Assembly (NCBI GenBank): GCA_963970005.1
Contig: CAXAMN010023361.1
Span: 1,436,105-1,500,104, forward strand
Length of the DNA stretch: 64,000 bases
Direction: 5' to 3'
DNA from: Durusdinium trenchii
Taxonomy: Eukaryota; Sar; Dinophyceae; Suessiales; Symbiodiniaceae
Below the pieces are notes generated by a model. It was given only the letters and a program-made list of their open reading frames with translations. It had not been told where the DNA came from and ran no database searches. Made by a program: the position numbers and the translations under genes. Within the stretch, counting starts at the first letter, position 1, and every line of letters starts with the position of its first letter. Shown here one piece after another: positions 12,045 to 24,300 of the stretch.

Positions 12045-15000
12045 CTACTTGAGTCTAGCCCCTTTGGCCAAACTCTCAGTGATAGATAGACCCTGGGCAA
12101 TTTGCGCCTTCCTCTTCCTGCCCGAATTTGCTGCTGAAGCCTGAGCATTCTGTACAGTGGTGTTGGCGGTGTCGGGTTTGGCTTTCCCTTTGGCAGCCAC
12201 CGACTTGGCCTTTGGTTCAGGCTGCGCCTTGGCCTTGGCCGTGCTTGCCTTCGGCGCAGCCTTTGCTTTGGACTTGGCCGCGGCCTGTGACGAACTCTTT
12301 GTTTTGGCCTTGGCCTTGGCCTGTGGCTTTGGCCCTGCCTTCTGCCCTTTGCCGGTTTCTTCCCATGGCACAGGCTCTTCACTAGGCGGTTCTTCTTCAT
12401 CCATATCCTCTGCAGCTGCATCACTGCCATTGCTAACATCATCATCATAGATATCAATGCCGCCATCGCCATTGCCACTGGAAGCGTTGGGCAAACATGT
12501 CTGCGCCACAGTAGACTTGGGCTGCGACTGGTCAGGCTGCTTCTGCTCATGCTCTGGCTCTGGCTCTGACGGCTTGTGTGCACCTGGGTCTGGGTTGGTG
12601 CTGGATCGGGGTTCATTGGCTCTGCACTCACAGCTGGTTCTATGGAACTAGCAGCAGCTGGCTCGGGATCCACTGGATGCATTGGATTTGGCTGCGGCGG
12701 GACCTCCAGAGTTGATGCTGACCCGGCTTCCATTGCCTCGCCAGAAGCTGATGGAACTGCAGCAACCGGTGGCTCTGGCGCTGGCTGCTGTGGAGGCACT
12801 GCTACTGCTGCTTCTGTAGGAGCTGGGAGTGGCTCTGGCTGCTGTTGGGTTGCTGTTGGCAACGGGGGAGTCTCTGCTGCTGGCACTGGCACTGGCGCCG
12901 GCGCCACAATGGTATCATGTTCCTTCTGTGGCGTTGCTGGCTCAGGTTCTGCCGGTGGCTCTGGAAGCTTCAATGATGGCAATGGAGAAGTTTCCTTTGC
13001 GTCATCCACCTCCGCCACCTCCATCTCCATTTGCATGGCTACATCATGCTGCTGATCCTTGTCAGCTCCGGTCTCCATGGATGCATCTTCATCTGCCATG
13101 GCCATCTGTGGCACAAAGTGTGCGTTTGCATTTTTCTTGCTGTTTGCCGTTGCAATCATGTCATTGATGGCCATGCTTGCTTTCTGCATCTCAGAATCAA
13201 TGCTGGTCTCTGCAATTGCTTGTTCTGATCGAACACCAAGGTCACAGAGAATCTTGGCATCCATGCATTCCTGCTCCTGCTCATCCGCTTCACTCTTGAC
13301 ATCATTCAAATGGTCAGCCTTGGCAGCAGGGTCATCGTGGATGATTTCAGAAGACTACTCTCTAAAACCTATATCTATATTTATACTTGATTTAGGGAAC
13401 TTTGGCTTCATGTCACATGTCATTCAAGTAACTAATGCAACCAATGTGCATGGATGAGCTGGCGAAGCTCTTGACTAGCAAGATAAGCATCAATGCGGCT
13501 AGCATCGTCTACATACCGACAGACTGGGATTAGTCCAAAGTCAGAGTCGGAGACCACTGTGTCTGAGTCTGGTCGTGGTTTTCTTCCATTACGACGCAAG
13601 CCATGCTTTGACCCGGCCTGGTTATTCCGGAGAATACCCAATCGTTGCTTCTGTTCTTGGATAGTCCAGGTATTCCAGCCAACACCATCATCGGGACCAC
13701 TGCCGGAACGCATGGCTGGTGCATCAGCATGAGTGTCCTGCAATGCTTGGGCCAACAAAACAATGACCACCAGCCAGCATACAACAACCAGAACCAGAAG
13801 CAACCACCACAGGGACAAAAGAAACCAGTTAGTATGCAGTATGCACATTTAAACACACATAAAACACAATTATGAATGGCTCCTGCCCCTGCGTGATTGG
13901 AGCAGCAGGAGTTGCAGCAGTTGTAGCTTCACCATCACAACCATTCGACGCAGCCTCAGCCTCCTCAGCCACTGACTCAGCATGTCTAAAACCAGGCCAA
14001 CCATCGGTCTCAGCCTCGACATAGTCGTGCATTGCAACCAGGCCAGCACTCCTAGCATTGATTATGTTGACCATGGATGTCACTGCAAAAAAAAAGCATC
14101 AGACTGACTGACTGACTGAAAACAATGAAACATAATTCATAGTAGTACTGAGTACTGACACACCAAAAAATAAATGACTTGAGTGTGCCAAGAATCCTTG
14201 GGAAGCACGGTTTGATTGGATCAAAGCTTATAAAATCTGTGTATCCAAGCAAGCCACAGCTCATTCGGAAGTAAATGTTGTTGGTCACCACAGCCTTCTC
14301 GACCGTGAGAAACGATGCAGGAACAAACAGAACCTGATGGCTGATTAGGAAGAAAAAACCTGTTCAGCGAACAGAACAATTACAACAAAAAAGCACCGCA
14401 CCGCATATAGACATAGTTTGGGGTGATCAGCAGCAGCATTTCTAGTTTTTCCCCTCACAGCTGCAAAAGTGACTAGAAAATTCAAGAGACATCTCCAGGG
14501 CTCAACCATGCTTGCTTCAGGCTTTGCAGTTCATCTGCTTGCTCTTGGGTGGAAATCTGTTCAAAGAACTTCACAGCCTTCAGGAAGAGATTCCATCCAT
14601 CACATGAGTCATCAGGTTCCTGGTCCTTCATCATTGCAACAACCTGACATCAAGCACAGCAGGCCAGCAAGGAACACCAACCCCGGGACTTGGGACTCCT
14701 GGGACCCCAACCAACCCTGATCCTGCACTACAAGAATGAACACATAAATATCAACGAATAAAAACATAATATACAATTCTGAGTGACCTCAGCAATGGCT
14801 ACGAGAGCCATTGCACGGTTGCCCTCAGACTGGAAGATCAAGTGTGGGAACAGGCCTGGCATCACGCCGCTAAAGGTAGACCCCTTCCTGAGTGCCAGCA
14901 TGTGCAGCTTTGAGAATGATGTTGCCTCTTGACGGGAAGCGCTTGCATGTGCAACTGCACAAGGATCCGGAGGATTGCCATCTGCTTGGGCCTTGGCGGC

Positions 15001-17656
15001 CTTGATCTCAGTTTCGGCAACTATACGGTCCATGGCCTGTTGTAGTTCAGGCCGCTCAACAACCAAACAAGGCTCTCTTGCTTGGATTGCCTCACTATCA
15101 TTGGCCGCCTCATCCCACGCTTGTCTGATTGCATATTCAAAGGTCAGAGCTTCATTGATGGCTTGTGCTTGGTCAGAGCAGCACTTTGTGCACTTTGATT
15201 TCGCTGGGTCATTCTCGAACCGTTCAGCGGACTCTGAGATGAAGCCTTTCAATTCCGCTTGCAGCATCATGTTTGCATTGGTTGCATTCTTGCTGGAGAG
15301 CCCACTTGACTCCAAGATCTTCTTCAGAGGGAGCCGTCTGGCCCTCCAAATAACAGGATCACAAGTCAGGCTGCTGGCGCAAATTTTTTCCATTGTATCC
15401 ACAACTGGCACTTCCTGTCCATACCGGTTCACAAGGATCGGAAGATCTTCATTCGTCAACTCTGCACTTCCTTTTCCACGTCTCCTTGCTGCTGTGGAAT
15501 CCTCACGTTCATTTTCATTTGCTTTCCTCTCTGCTTCTGCAGCAGCCGTTGCAGCCTTTGCTGCATCCTTCTCAGCTTTCTTGCGTTTCCGATCTTCAGC
15601 AGTTTTTTTCTTTGGCCTTTGCTCTCTCGAATTCTTTCTCACGTTTCTTTTTTTCTCGTTCATGTGCCCGCTGTTCCTCTAAACGGGCCTTTCTCAATGC
15701 CTCTCGAGTTGACTTGTATTGGGACGCTGATTGGTGAGCTGCATCAATGAAGTGCCTCGCAGTAGTGACTGTCCGCATATGTAGTTTTGCTTCTGCCAAT
15801 ACCTTGGGTCGGATTTCTTTTGGTGCTGGCGCTGGCTGGCTTTATCTATATGATCAGTTTATCAGAAGTCAAAGGGTTGAATTGAATCAACACATAAAGT
15901 AAAACTTCAAATAAACTCTTGTCTAAGTGACTGCATCCACTGTGTCTAGCAGCCTAGCAGTGTCAAATTGCTGCGCACCGTGTACATATAGCCCAAAGTG
16001 TGAATGCATTCTGGCACTACATCATAAGCAGTGGCAAAATATGCATCATTCTGGCACAAGTCATAGATGTTGTTTGCTGCCAGCTTGTTTGATTCGGGAG
16101 ATGGTGATGTCTCTGAACTCCAAAGCTTAAGCATCTGATAGCGGCGCTTGATCTCATTGGCACGCATGTCAGCCTCACGCTGCTCCTTCCATTCTGGAAA
16201 AATGGAAAACAACCTAACCAAACCAGTTCTATAGTTCCACCCGAAGGAACAACTGCGGACACAAGCAGTATAGTATAGTTAACAAAATGTTGCATAATTT
16301 ACTACTATATTAAAAACAGCACAAAGCAAACCAGCAGAGGAAAAACACACACACACATTGCCATCTGTCCTCCGTGTCAAAGTCATCTTGAATCATATTC
16401 AAAGATTCTTTGCATGCAGCGAATGCCTTCTCCAGCTTGCTTTCGAGCATATTGAAGTCTCTCAGTGTAGCCTTGCGAAGCTTGACAGCCGCTGTCACCG
16501 GGTCTGAACAGCCTTTCACACACTTGGTCAAAGCAGGGAAATCAGAATCAGTCTCAGCTCCAGAAGGCAAAGGCAGAGTATTTGAGCTTTTACCATGACC
16601 TGCGCCGGCTTTGCTTGGAGCAGCAGGACACTTGTCCATCAACATATCAGACAGGCATGGTGCAGCTGCTGATCCAGGTGCCCGCAAGCTGGTGAGAGAT
16701 TGCTCCTGGTCCATAAAGATGGAGTTGACTGCCTGGGCCTTGAGTTGATCCAAGGTCAACAAAGCCTGCTCTGACACCTGGCTTTGTTTATCCAAGTGCA
16801 CAGCTGTTGAGTCGTCCTGGTGCAGCAAAGTCAAAAATAACCGCCAATTTCATTTCCAAGATTAAGATTCTTGTAATTGGCTTTGGTGATTTGAGATTTC
16901 CGGTTTGTTCAAAACCCTGACTATCACCCCTCTCACCTCCACTAGTCTGATTGTTTTCACAGCTCTACATGCATATGCAGCTGTATCTGTGTGTTCTCCT
17001 GGTAGTCAGACACTTTGACTTTCTCTCCGGTCTGCACGTACACCCTCCACACCTGTCATTGATGTTCACATGTATGCAGCTGCTGAACAGATTGTTTCTT
17101 TTCAAACCTATAATTGCTAGAAGTTTAAAGATTGATCGTTGACAACTGACAATTGGTTCTAACTTGGGCTTAGTTGCCATTTGTCCACTGACAATTCCAT
17201 TGCTATCAAGGCTTTGTACTTGATCCTTTCGTACACTGCTTGACGTCATATCCATCGACCAGCGTCGTTTGGCTCCATCAGCTGTAAGCCCTAAAGCAAA
17301 CAAAAACGACGCAAAGAGTTCTAACAGCTCAGTTGAATGAAGAATTATCAGCAACACACCAGCTGTATCCGGAGAAAGGAAAGGTCTTGCCAGTATTATG
17401 TCTCCACTTGTAATTGCCCTGTTGTGTAGAAATGTAAGCTTCAACTGAACTGACATTTTCCACCTACTTAATTTGGTCAAGGGACGTTGATATGATGGTG
17501 CTTTTGTTGTAAACCACTCCAGAAATTCTGGCCAAGCAAAAGGGGTCCACTGTTTGGAATCATCCATTCTGCGACCTGTTTGACTGATGCGTGTAATTGA
17601 TGCAAAGTCATACTCTGGCATCTTTGCTGCTCTTCCAACTGCGTTCTCTGGCACCC

Positions 17657-17693
<37 letters not shown>

Positions 17694-18235
17694 CACGAAA
17701 ATAGAAGTCAGCAACAAAGTCTAAGAAGTCAACAACACAAGAACATGGATACCAAGCTACCCCTCGCAAAATTTCTTGAGGTGCATCAGGAACAATTCCT
17801 TACACAACTGCGCATAGCCACTGTGACAAGGATATATGAAACAATCCGACAAAAACAATTGGCTTTGGTTGTTTTGTTGGCTGAGATTCCTTGTTGGTAG
17901 CCTTCATCTGTACCAGTTCTTTGTCTTTACCTGCTCTAACAGCTTGGTCCATGAGTTTCTTCTCCTTGCTGAAGTGCTTTGTACATAGTTGCACCAACCT
18001 CATTTTTGTAGGACGGTGACGGCGACGGTAAAAAGACAGTGAGCGCAACAAAGGACACACACAAATACAAGTGCTCAAAGAAACCCACCCAGGTCACCCA
18101 ACACTGACAACTTAGGTCATGCAACAACTTTACTCGGTACTGAGTAAGCACTCCGCACACTCCGCATTGAGTCAGCCCTGCTGGGATTTCCATCTGCGAT
18201 TCTACTATGGCACTGTTTGCCGGGTCTGCCGCCAT
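12045..18235 (-). CDS. Charged coiled-coil protein, multi-exon, dinoflagellate-type family
   Basis: Candidate exons, 5' to 3': ATG at 18235 (MAADPANSAIVESQM, with CGVCG); about 18000-17850 (Lys-rich); about 17640-17390; about 16800-16360; about 16200-15970; 15820-14787; about 14050-13880; and a final large exon 13309-12045. The last exon begins acidic, passes through a long Pro/Ala/Glu-rich tract and ends in Lys-Ala repeats and GRKRKAQ, a possible nuclear-localisation tail, before the stop. The frame changes near 12595 within the Pro/Glu tract, so there is a 1-nt indel or a tiny intron. The ATG lies about 240 bp beyond the stop of the methyltransferase-like gene on the same strand, as in dinoflagellate tandem unidirectional arrays. 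I do not know the function. The 14.8-15.8 kb exon resembles a family I associate with dinoflagellate repeats. Confidence 0.5.
14787..15820 (-). CDS. Best-preserved exon of the coiled-coil gene, with a homopolymer frameshift
   Basis: The exon follows an acceptor at about 15821 and encodes a very charged coiled coil (ARLEEQRAHEREKKKREKEF). It then has a Lys/Ala linker and a folded-looking region with YGQEVPVVDTMEKI, VIWRARRLPLKKIL, KCTKC and TFSGVMPGLFPHLIFQSEGN. It ends at a GT donor after AIAE. The frame breaks once, at the T7 run (15603-15609, plus strand), where one extra base would restore continuity. Both sides of the run are clearly coding, so the lesion is either a homopolymer sequencing error or a recent inactivating deletion. 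Confidence 0.65.
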
Positions 18236-18476
18236 TGGTGAAGATGCACAGGACACAGTCAGGCAAACACTGTAGCCCCACCTAATGTGCACCTAGTAGG
18301 CTAGTCTTGGCTCAAAAACTACAAAGTGACAAACTGCAAGTCTCAGTTGCCTCTAGGGTGAAATGCGATACAATCAGTGACAAGACTCAACTTATATAAC
18401 ATTTTTTTCTTTCCCCAACCAACCGTGAGTCACGGTGAGTCTTCCTGCACAAGAAGTTGAAGGTGAGGTGTTTGTT

Positions 18477-20153
18477 TCAAACACTCAGCCACGAAAGAAG
18501 ACACAAAGGCCATCGTTCGAAACCAGGCCAAGAAAAGAAATCTGGCAGTGGTTGCGGTTGCTGTGCTGACGCAGAGGCTGCAGCCACAGCTACACCTTCG
18601 GCCACTGCAGTTGAAATGCCCTGCCAAGATTCAGGACATTGCCAAGTTGCCAATATCACGGCCCATATGCTTCCACAAACTGCCATATGCATTGCCTAAA
18701 AGTAACAAGGATGAGGGGTTGACCATAAACGACACCCACTCACTACTCAACCAAAAAAATGAAAATCACAAGCCACAAGCAAATAAAACATGTGGCGCCA
18801 GACTGCTTAAGCTAAGAATCATTTCCTGCAATCTTCTTCTGAATGCCCGGAGATAGGCCATCAACATCAAACGGAGGATACGGTGTATGTTGAGCAAGGC
18901 ATTGAAAAGCTGGTATGCCCATTACCGCCAAGTGCTCCTGAAAAAAACAACATGTGAAGTGGAAAATGTAAATGGCAAACATTTCATGCAATGTCATATA
19001 CACATTGCCCACTCTGGGATCCCATAGCAGACCAGTCAACACAAGTCGTGCCTGCTCCAAATATACGCAGTACCGGCTTGCTGTCACTAGCATCTGCTTT
19101 CGCCATACCAATTGGTGAGAGACAAACCTCCAACAGAGTAAGAAGCCATGCAGCCACACAGTTCATATAATCTCACATGGTGTCTTGTAATAGTGATGAT
19201 GTGTAAGCACACAAGCAACACAAATAAAGAGCCTGTTTCTTGTGGTTTGATTTGAAACAAACCATCTCATCCAAGAAGAGTGATGGATCATCGAGGATTG
19301 CCATATAATCATCAAACATCTTCTTTCCGTACATACCCTTGAGAATTTTGTCTTCGTTGCTTCCATCGACCACGTTCAGTTGACCTTTGCAAAGGGCTGT
19401 CACAGGTACAGTTCTAACGTACATGAAGTGAACATCAACGCTGACCTTGTTTATAGTGCAAGCAGTAAGTCTCCAACATTTTTCTTGCTGGTAGGTATTC
19501 ATGATTCTCTTGGTCGCATTGTCCAGCAAATCAATACCCTCTTTTGAAATCTTACTCCTCAAGTCTCCTCCTACATGTAGATGTTGGTGATCCTGCCATG
19601 TCAGTCAGTCAGCCAAGTTCAGTTTCCAAGCTTGTTTGTGATCCAGCCAGCAGCAGTGTGACTGTCCTGTGCTTGTGTCAGTAAAGCATGTCGACAGGAG
19701 TGATCACGATCAAATGCGGTTGCCAGCTCAATTTTGGACGCAGCGCCTTGCAAACGAACCAACACTTACACCGATACCTGAACCCAAAGCACTAACACAC
19801 ATGAAGAATCATTTGACAAGAAACATGATATGATAGGAGGTTAGGTTGTATCATATTAATATTCACAGTGCACTTGCATTGCAAAGCAACCAAATGCATG
19901 TAAAGCTGCAATGAGGATGCAATTCTGATGCAACACAGCGTTTGAATGCATTGAACTGTTGGACAAGGGAACTGCCGCATGTGCCCATTCCTGCAAAGTC
20001 CTCGTGGAGAACAATCTTATCACACTTTTCAAGCAGAGTGATGAAGTTGCTCCGTAGAGAATGATCTGCCATTAGAGTAGCGGCATTGTGGTCATGCCTT
20101 AAAAAGAGATCTGAAAAGGAAGCAGGACCACTTGGAAAGGCTTTGCTGAATGC
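18477..20153 (-). CDS. C5-cytosine methyltransferase-like module (C-terminal exons)
   Basis: Exons read on the minus strand: 20153 to about 19960 has VLHEDFAGMGTCGSSLVQQF then ASEL, a motif I/II-like S-adenosylmethionine site. About 19555-19448 and 19355-19240 follow. 19127-19009 has IFGAGTTCVDWSAMG, where the Cys of TTCVDWS sits in place of the motif IV PCQ nucleophile. 18937-18821 has LSPGIQKKIAGN, and 18695-18477 continues AMHMAVCGSIWAVIL, a motif X-like GN segment, before TGA. The 19009 donor is GC. The 18821 donor is GA (AAT|GATTCT) and the 18696 acceptor is TTTAG; only this splice yields IAGN-AMHMAV. These non-canonical donors are a dinoflagellate hallmark. Motif VI (ENV) was not found, so activity is uncertain. 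It is co-linear with the exons at 21.4-29.9 kb and may be the C-terminus of that same protein. Confidence 0.65.
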
Positions 20154-20605
20154 CTGCAAGCATGTTCACAGGATGCAGGAGCAAAGAAGGAAGAATGAAA
20201 CAACATGACAACTGAAAACATAATAGAAGCCATGTTTGGAAATGCTTTACATAGATAAACTCTGGCCGCTGGCCTCTGCTGTTTCATCATCATCATCATC
20301 GTTGTCTTCTGCTGTTACCAAAGCATCAGGTGCTTCAGCATCAGGCACAGGGTCTGTCTGGCACAACTTACGCTGTACCATTGCTGAAGATGCCACTAGA
20401 GCCAGTCTGGGCCAGTGTGTTGGAATTTGATCATGGAAGCATTGTACAGGTACAGTTGTTTTAAGATACAGCCATTTCTAACTAGCAGCTACCTGGAACC
20501 CTTCTAATGTTGTCCCTTATATTCTTTCCCACATTCACTCTCCCCTAGAAGGCAACATCAAAAGACAAAGACACTGCTTGCTACAGGCCACTACCCTCCC
20601 CCCCC

Positions 20606-21005
20606 NNNNNNNNNNNNNNNNNNNNNNNNNNNNNNNNNNNNNNNNNNNNNNNNNNNNNNNNNNNNNNNNNNNNNNNNNNNNNNNNNNNNNNNNNNNNNNN
20701 NNNNNNNNNNNNNNNNNNNNNNNNNNNNNNNNNNNNNNNNNNNNNNNNNNNNNNNNNNNNNNNNNNNNNNNNNNNNNNNNNNNNNNNNNNNNNNNNNNNN
20801 NNNNNNNNNNNNNNNNNNNNNNNNNNNNNNNNNNNNNNNNNNNNNNNNNNNNNNNNNNNNNNNNNNNNNNNNNNNNNNNNNNNNNNNNNNNNNNNNNNNN
20901 NNNNNNNNNNNNNNNNNNNNNNNNNNNNNNNNNNNNNNNNNNNNNNNNNNNNNNNNNNNNNNNNNNNNNNNNNNNNNNNNNNNNNNNNNNNNNNNNNNNN
21001 NNNNN
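20606..21005. other. Assembly gap (400 N)
   Basis: Exactly 400 N follow a C homopolymer. The gap falls between the central exons (21.4 kb and up) and the methyltransferase-like exons (20.15 kb and down). It could hide one or more exons. Confidence 0.99.
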
Positions 21006-21082
21006 AATAAGCTTTTCTCATATAGATTTCACACAAAACTGCTAGATTCTATTACTTTTTGTGGATAAACATACATGATATT

Positions 21083-21160
21083 GTCTTATTTGCAACCCCC
21101 AATCCTTATTATCAAGCATGTGCTTGAGAATAAGGTCTGATGCTTGAGAATAAGGATTGG
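21083..21160. repeat. Imperfect hairpin with CTTATTTGCAACCCCC motif
   Basis: The left arm at 21099-21119 and the right arm at 21140-21160 are reverse complements with one mismatch in 21. The intervening bases repeat GCTTGAGAATAAGG. The motif CTTATTTGCAACCCCC (21085-21100) leads into the left arm and recurs at 30724-30739 in front of another hairpin. This resembles a small foldback or MITE-like element. AT-rich low-complexity sequence follows to 21240. Confidence 0.7.
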
Positions 21161-21365
21161 TTTTAAAAAAAATTAAAACTTAAAAAAAATATATATATAT
21201 ATATATAAAACAAAAATACAAAATCAGTTGTTACTAAAATTAAAATACATAAATCCATGACCAAACTTGAGACCGGAGCGTGTTTTAGGTTGTTGCATGT
21301 GTATCTCTTGCAATGCCATCATCTCAACTGGAGTAGTAAAAGAAATAGCTCTCCTTTTTCCCACT

Positions 21366-24300
21366 CAAGTGTCAGCACGTTTGTAACTCTTTTTGGGTGG
21401 CAGAGATGCCACAATTGGAGCAAGCTTTTCAAAGATCTCTTCTGGAATCTCACCCGGAATCTGTGCAGAATGGCTATCTGCCAGCCGAAGTTGTGGGTTG
21501 TCCTGGCCCAACTCCCATTTGAACCATGACATGTCGTGGACCTTGGTCAGCTTTGCCTTCCAGTCGTCCGGGTCAGCGTAGTTGAAGGTAAGGCTATATG
21601 TTCGATTGGACAGGTCATCCAACCAAGCATCAACACGAATTCCCCTTTTCCATTCACTCACCCATCTGTGATCATTCACATTCAGCCGAATGATGCAACA
21701 TGGAAAGGGAGAGATGGGAATAAGCAATGTATCTGGACTTGAATGAACTCGGACGCGGCTTACCCCTTGCACTGAGCAAGCTCTGTGTGAAGCAGGATTG
21801 TCAGCTGGGTTGTCAGGTAGGACCTTAGGAACCATGTGATGTGGTTCTGATTGTTTGGTTTCACCACCTGTGGCTTGAGGTGGTACCAAGTCTGGCAAAT
21901 CCACTGGCACTGGCACCTCATTCACATGTAGCCGGACTTCATGGCCTGCTTGTAGGTCATGTTGATTTGGAGTTGGTCTGACAGTGTGAATGTCAGTACA
22001 ATCATCAGAGTCTGACAAAACACATATTGGCCCATCAGCCCCAGCAGAAGCGTTGCTACACAAGCTAGGCTCATAATCGCACTGTGATTCCTCATCAATC
22101 TTTGCCTTTGGCCCACTGTCAAAAACAGCAGCTTCTGTTACACTGTTTGTACACATAGTCTGCTGCGTCTCCTCTTGGCGGTCTATGTTCTGATAAAAGC
22201 GATGGTCCTGCACACCTTAGAAAAGCACATACACATCCTACAAAGGTAGACTATATATCTACCACAACCAGACTGTTTGGGGTTTAGCTCAAATGACCAG
22301 TGGCAAACAAAGAACGACCAACATCATACAAGCTGCCAAACTCGTATTCCATGTCAGAATCCTCTTGTTCAGCTGAATCGCAATTTGGTTGGCCAGCTTT
22401 GGGGTTTGACCGCTTCTTCATTTCCAGTTTGTAGTATGCAAGCGGTTGGTTTGGTAGAACCGAACATTTTGCAAGCAAAGCTTTGTAGTATGCCTGGCTT
22501 TGAAAATGATGAATACTCTCCACAATGTTTTCCTTGAACAAGTCAGGTGCGGCAATCAATGCTCTCAAGTAAAGCTTGGAAATTGTGTTTCCCTCACTCC
22601 AATACCATATCTTTGCGCCACGTAGTTTGTATGGATCTACCTTCTTGGATTTCCTTTGCTCAGCATCTTTCCAACCAAGTTGTCCCAACAAAAGAACCAA
22701 TTCCGCTGCAGTATATTGCTCCAGGTCTGTGCCAATATTGGCTCTCTTGTACGCAAGAAGCTTCCTGGGCTTGTTCAAATGCATAAGTAGGTTGCCCTCT
22801 CCAGTCCTCAAGAAAGTGATTAACCGGAGTCTGAAATCAATACGAATTAAGAATATAACTATAGACTATAATTATATAAACAATGAAACTGGTATCTGGA
22901 CTCCTGGAATTAATCATGGATTTCCAGACAAGTTACACGAACTCTGGCTGGTTCCCAGAGTGATGAGGGGTTGAGCTTTGCCATACAGAAATTGAAGACA
23001 AATGCTCCTGATTCATTCCATTTGATAGCCTGGGCCCCAGTCCACACAGTCACATATTCCATACTTGTCCCAAATCTCAATGTATACCTAGACAGCTGTG
23101 GTATGTATGATCATGTTGGCTGGATACAGCTAAGGCACCATTTTGCCTTAGCCCAGCATTGCCAGTATTTGCAAATAGTACATGTTCCAAACAATTCAAC
23201 CACTAATGAAGCTGCTTTGAAGGCAAACAAGGTACAACGAATATGGAACCTGTTTGTTGCACCAATACCGAAGTGGATGCTTTACATTCAACGCAGGAAA
23301 GTCGTTGGGCAAAGAAGTCAACATCAGCCATAGACGTGTCACCCAGGAGCGTCAAGGAAGTCATAGGCAAATCAGTAATTCGAAAAAATGTTTGATGGAC
23401 AAGTGTACCTGACTGCTGCTTTCCTTCCCTGGCACTTACAGAGTCAGGCACAGTAGGAAAGATGGCAACGATGGTTCCTGGTTCACCGCCTTGCAAATTG
23501 ACATCATCCTCTAGGGATGCCGCCAGTGCCTCTCTTCTCTGCAGGTGAGCACAAACACATCAAGTCATCAAGAGCTCTAAAAAAACAACTTGGAACTGCC
23601 TGAAGATGTCAGGGCTTCACAATACCGGTTCAGATTTCCACCAATGGAAAAGATCACAGAAGGCTCGCTTTGTGATACCTGGTTAGTTGCAATTCTGAGT
23701 GATTCAATTCTACCCCCCAAAAAATGCAACAATGGCTGACTGAACGTATGGCAAAACCAACAAAGCAAAACCATTCTGCAGCAAAAGCTGGATACAGCAA
23801 TCAAGTGTTCCATCAAAAGAACTGCCATTGTAGATGGTTTTTGTTTGGCATCTGCAACAGCTTTGAGTTTTGCTTTTTTTTGTTTGCTCTTCCGGTTTTT
23901 TCTTTTCCTCGAGTTCATTGTGGAGCCTCTTCTTTGCATCGTGCTTCTCTCTAATGTTGTCCCTATACAACAATGCGGATAGCTCATGAAACTCCATATC
24001 ATAGAACTCGGTCTGCGAAGGCAAAGCAAGAACCTGCCTAGGCGCGCAAACAAAGGAAAGGCAAACAATATCAGAAGTTATTTAGTGGGGGTTGTTTGCA
24101 GTCTGAGGCAAGAGCATTACAGCTTTCCGGAATCCAGCCAAAGTCTCTATTCCCCATAGGTCTGAGGCCCATTGGTAAATCACCTTGGACCAAACACAAA
24201 ATGCCTTTGGTCTTCACTGATCACCTTCAACAACCAACACCACAAGTCGAGTCACACGAGCATCCGCCATCATGGACTCCCAAAAATGAGCAAATCTCAA

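Noticed and set aside
12128-13167. Long plus-strand ORFs rich in Gly, Ser, Ala and Val
   Set aside because: Antisense shadows of the Pro/Ala/Glu- and Lys/Ala-rich minus-strand exon.
18300-18330. CTTGGCTCAAA as a spliced-leader relic
   Set aside because: Diverges in the last bases (AAA, not AG) and lies in no 5' context.
22971-23333. Plus-strand 120-residue ORF with LNVYLDSCGMYDHVGW
   Set aside because: Overlaps the well-supported minus-strand exon (GTLVHQTF..DFFAQRL) and has no supporting motif. It probably lies in an intron by chance.
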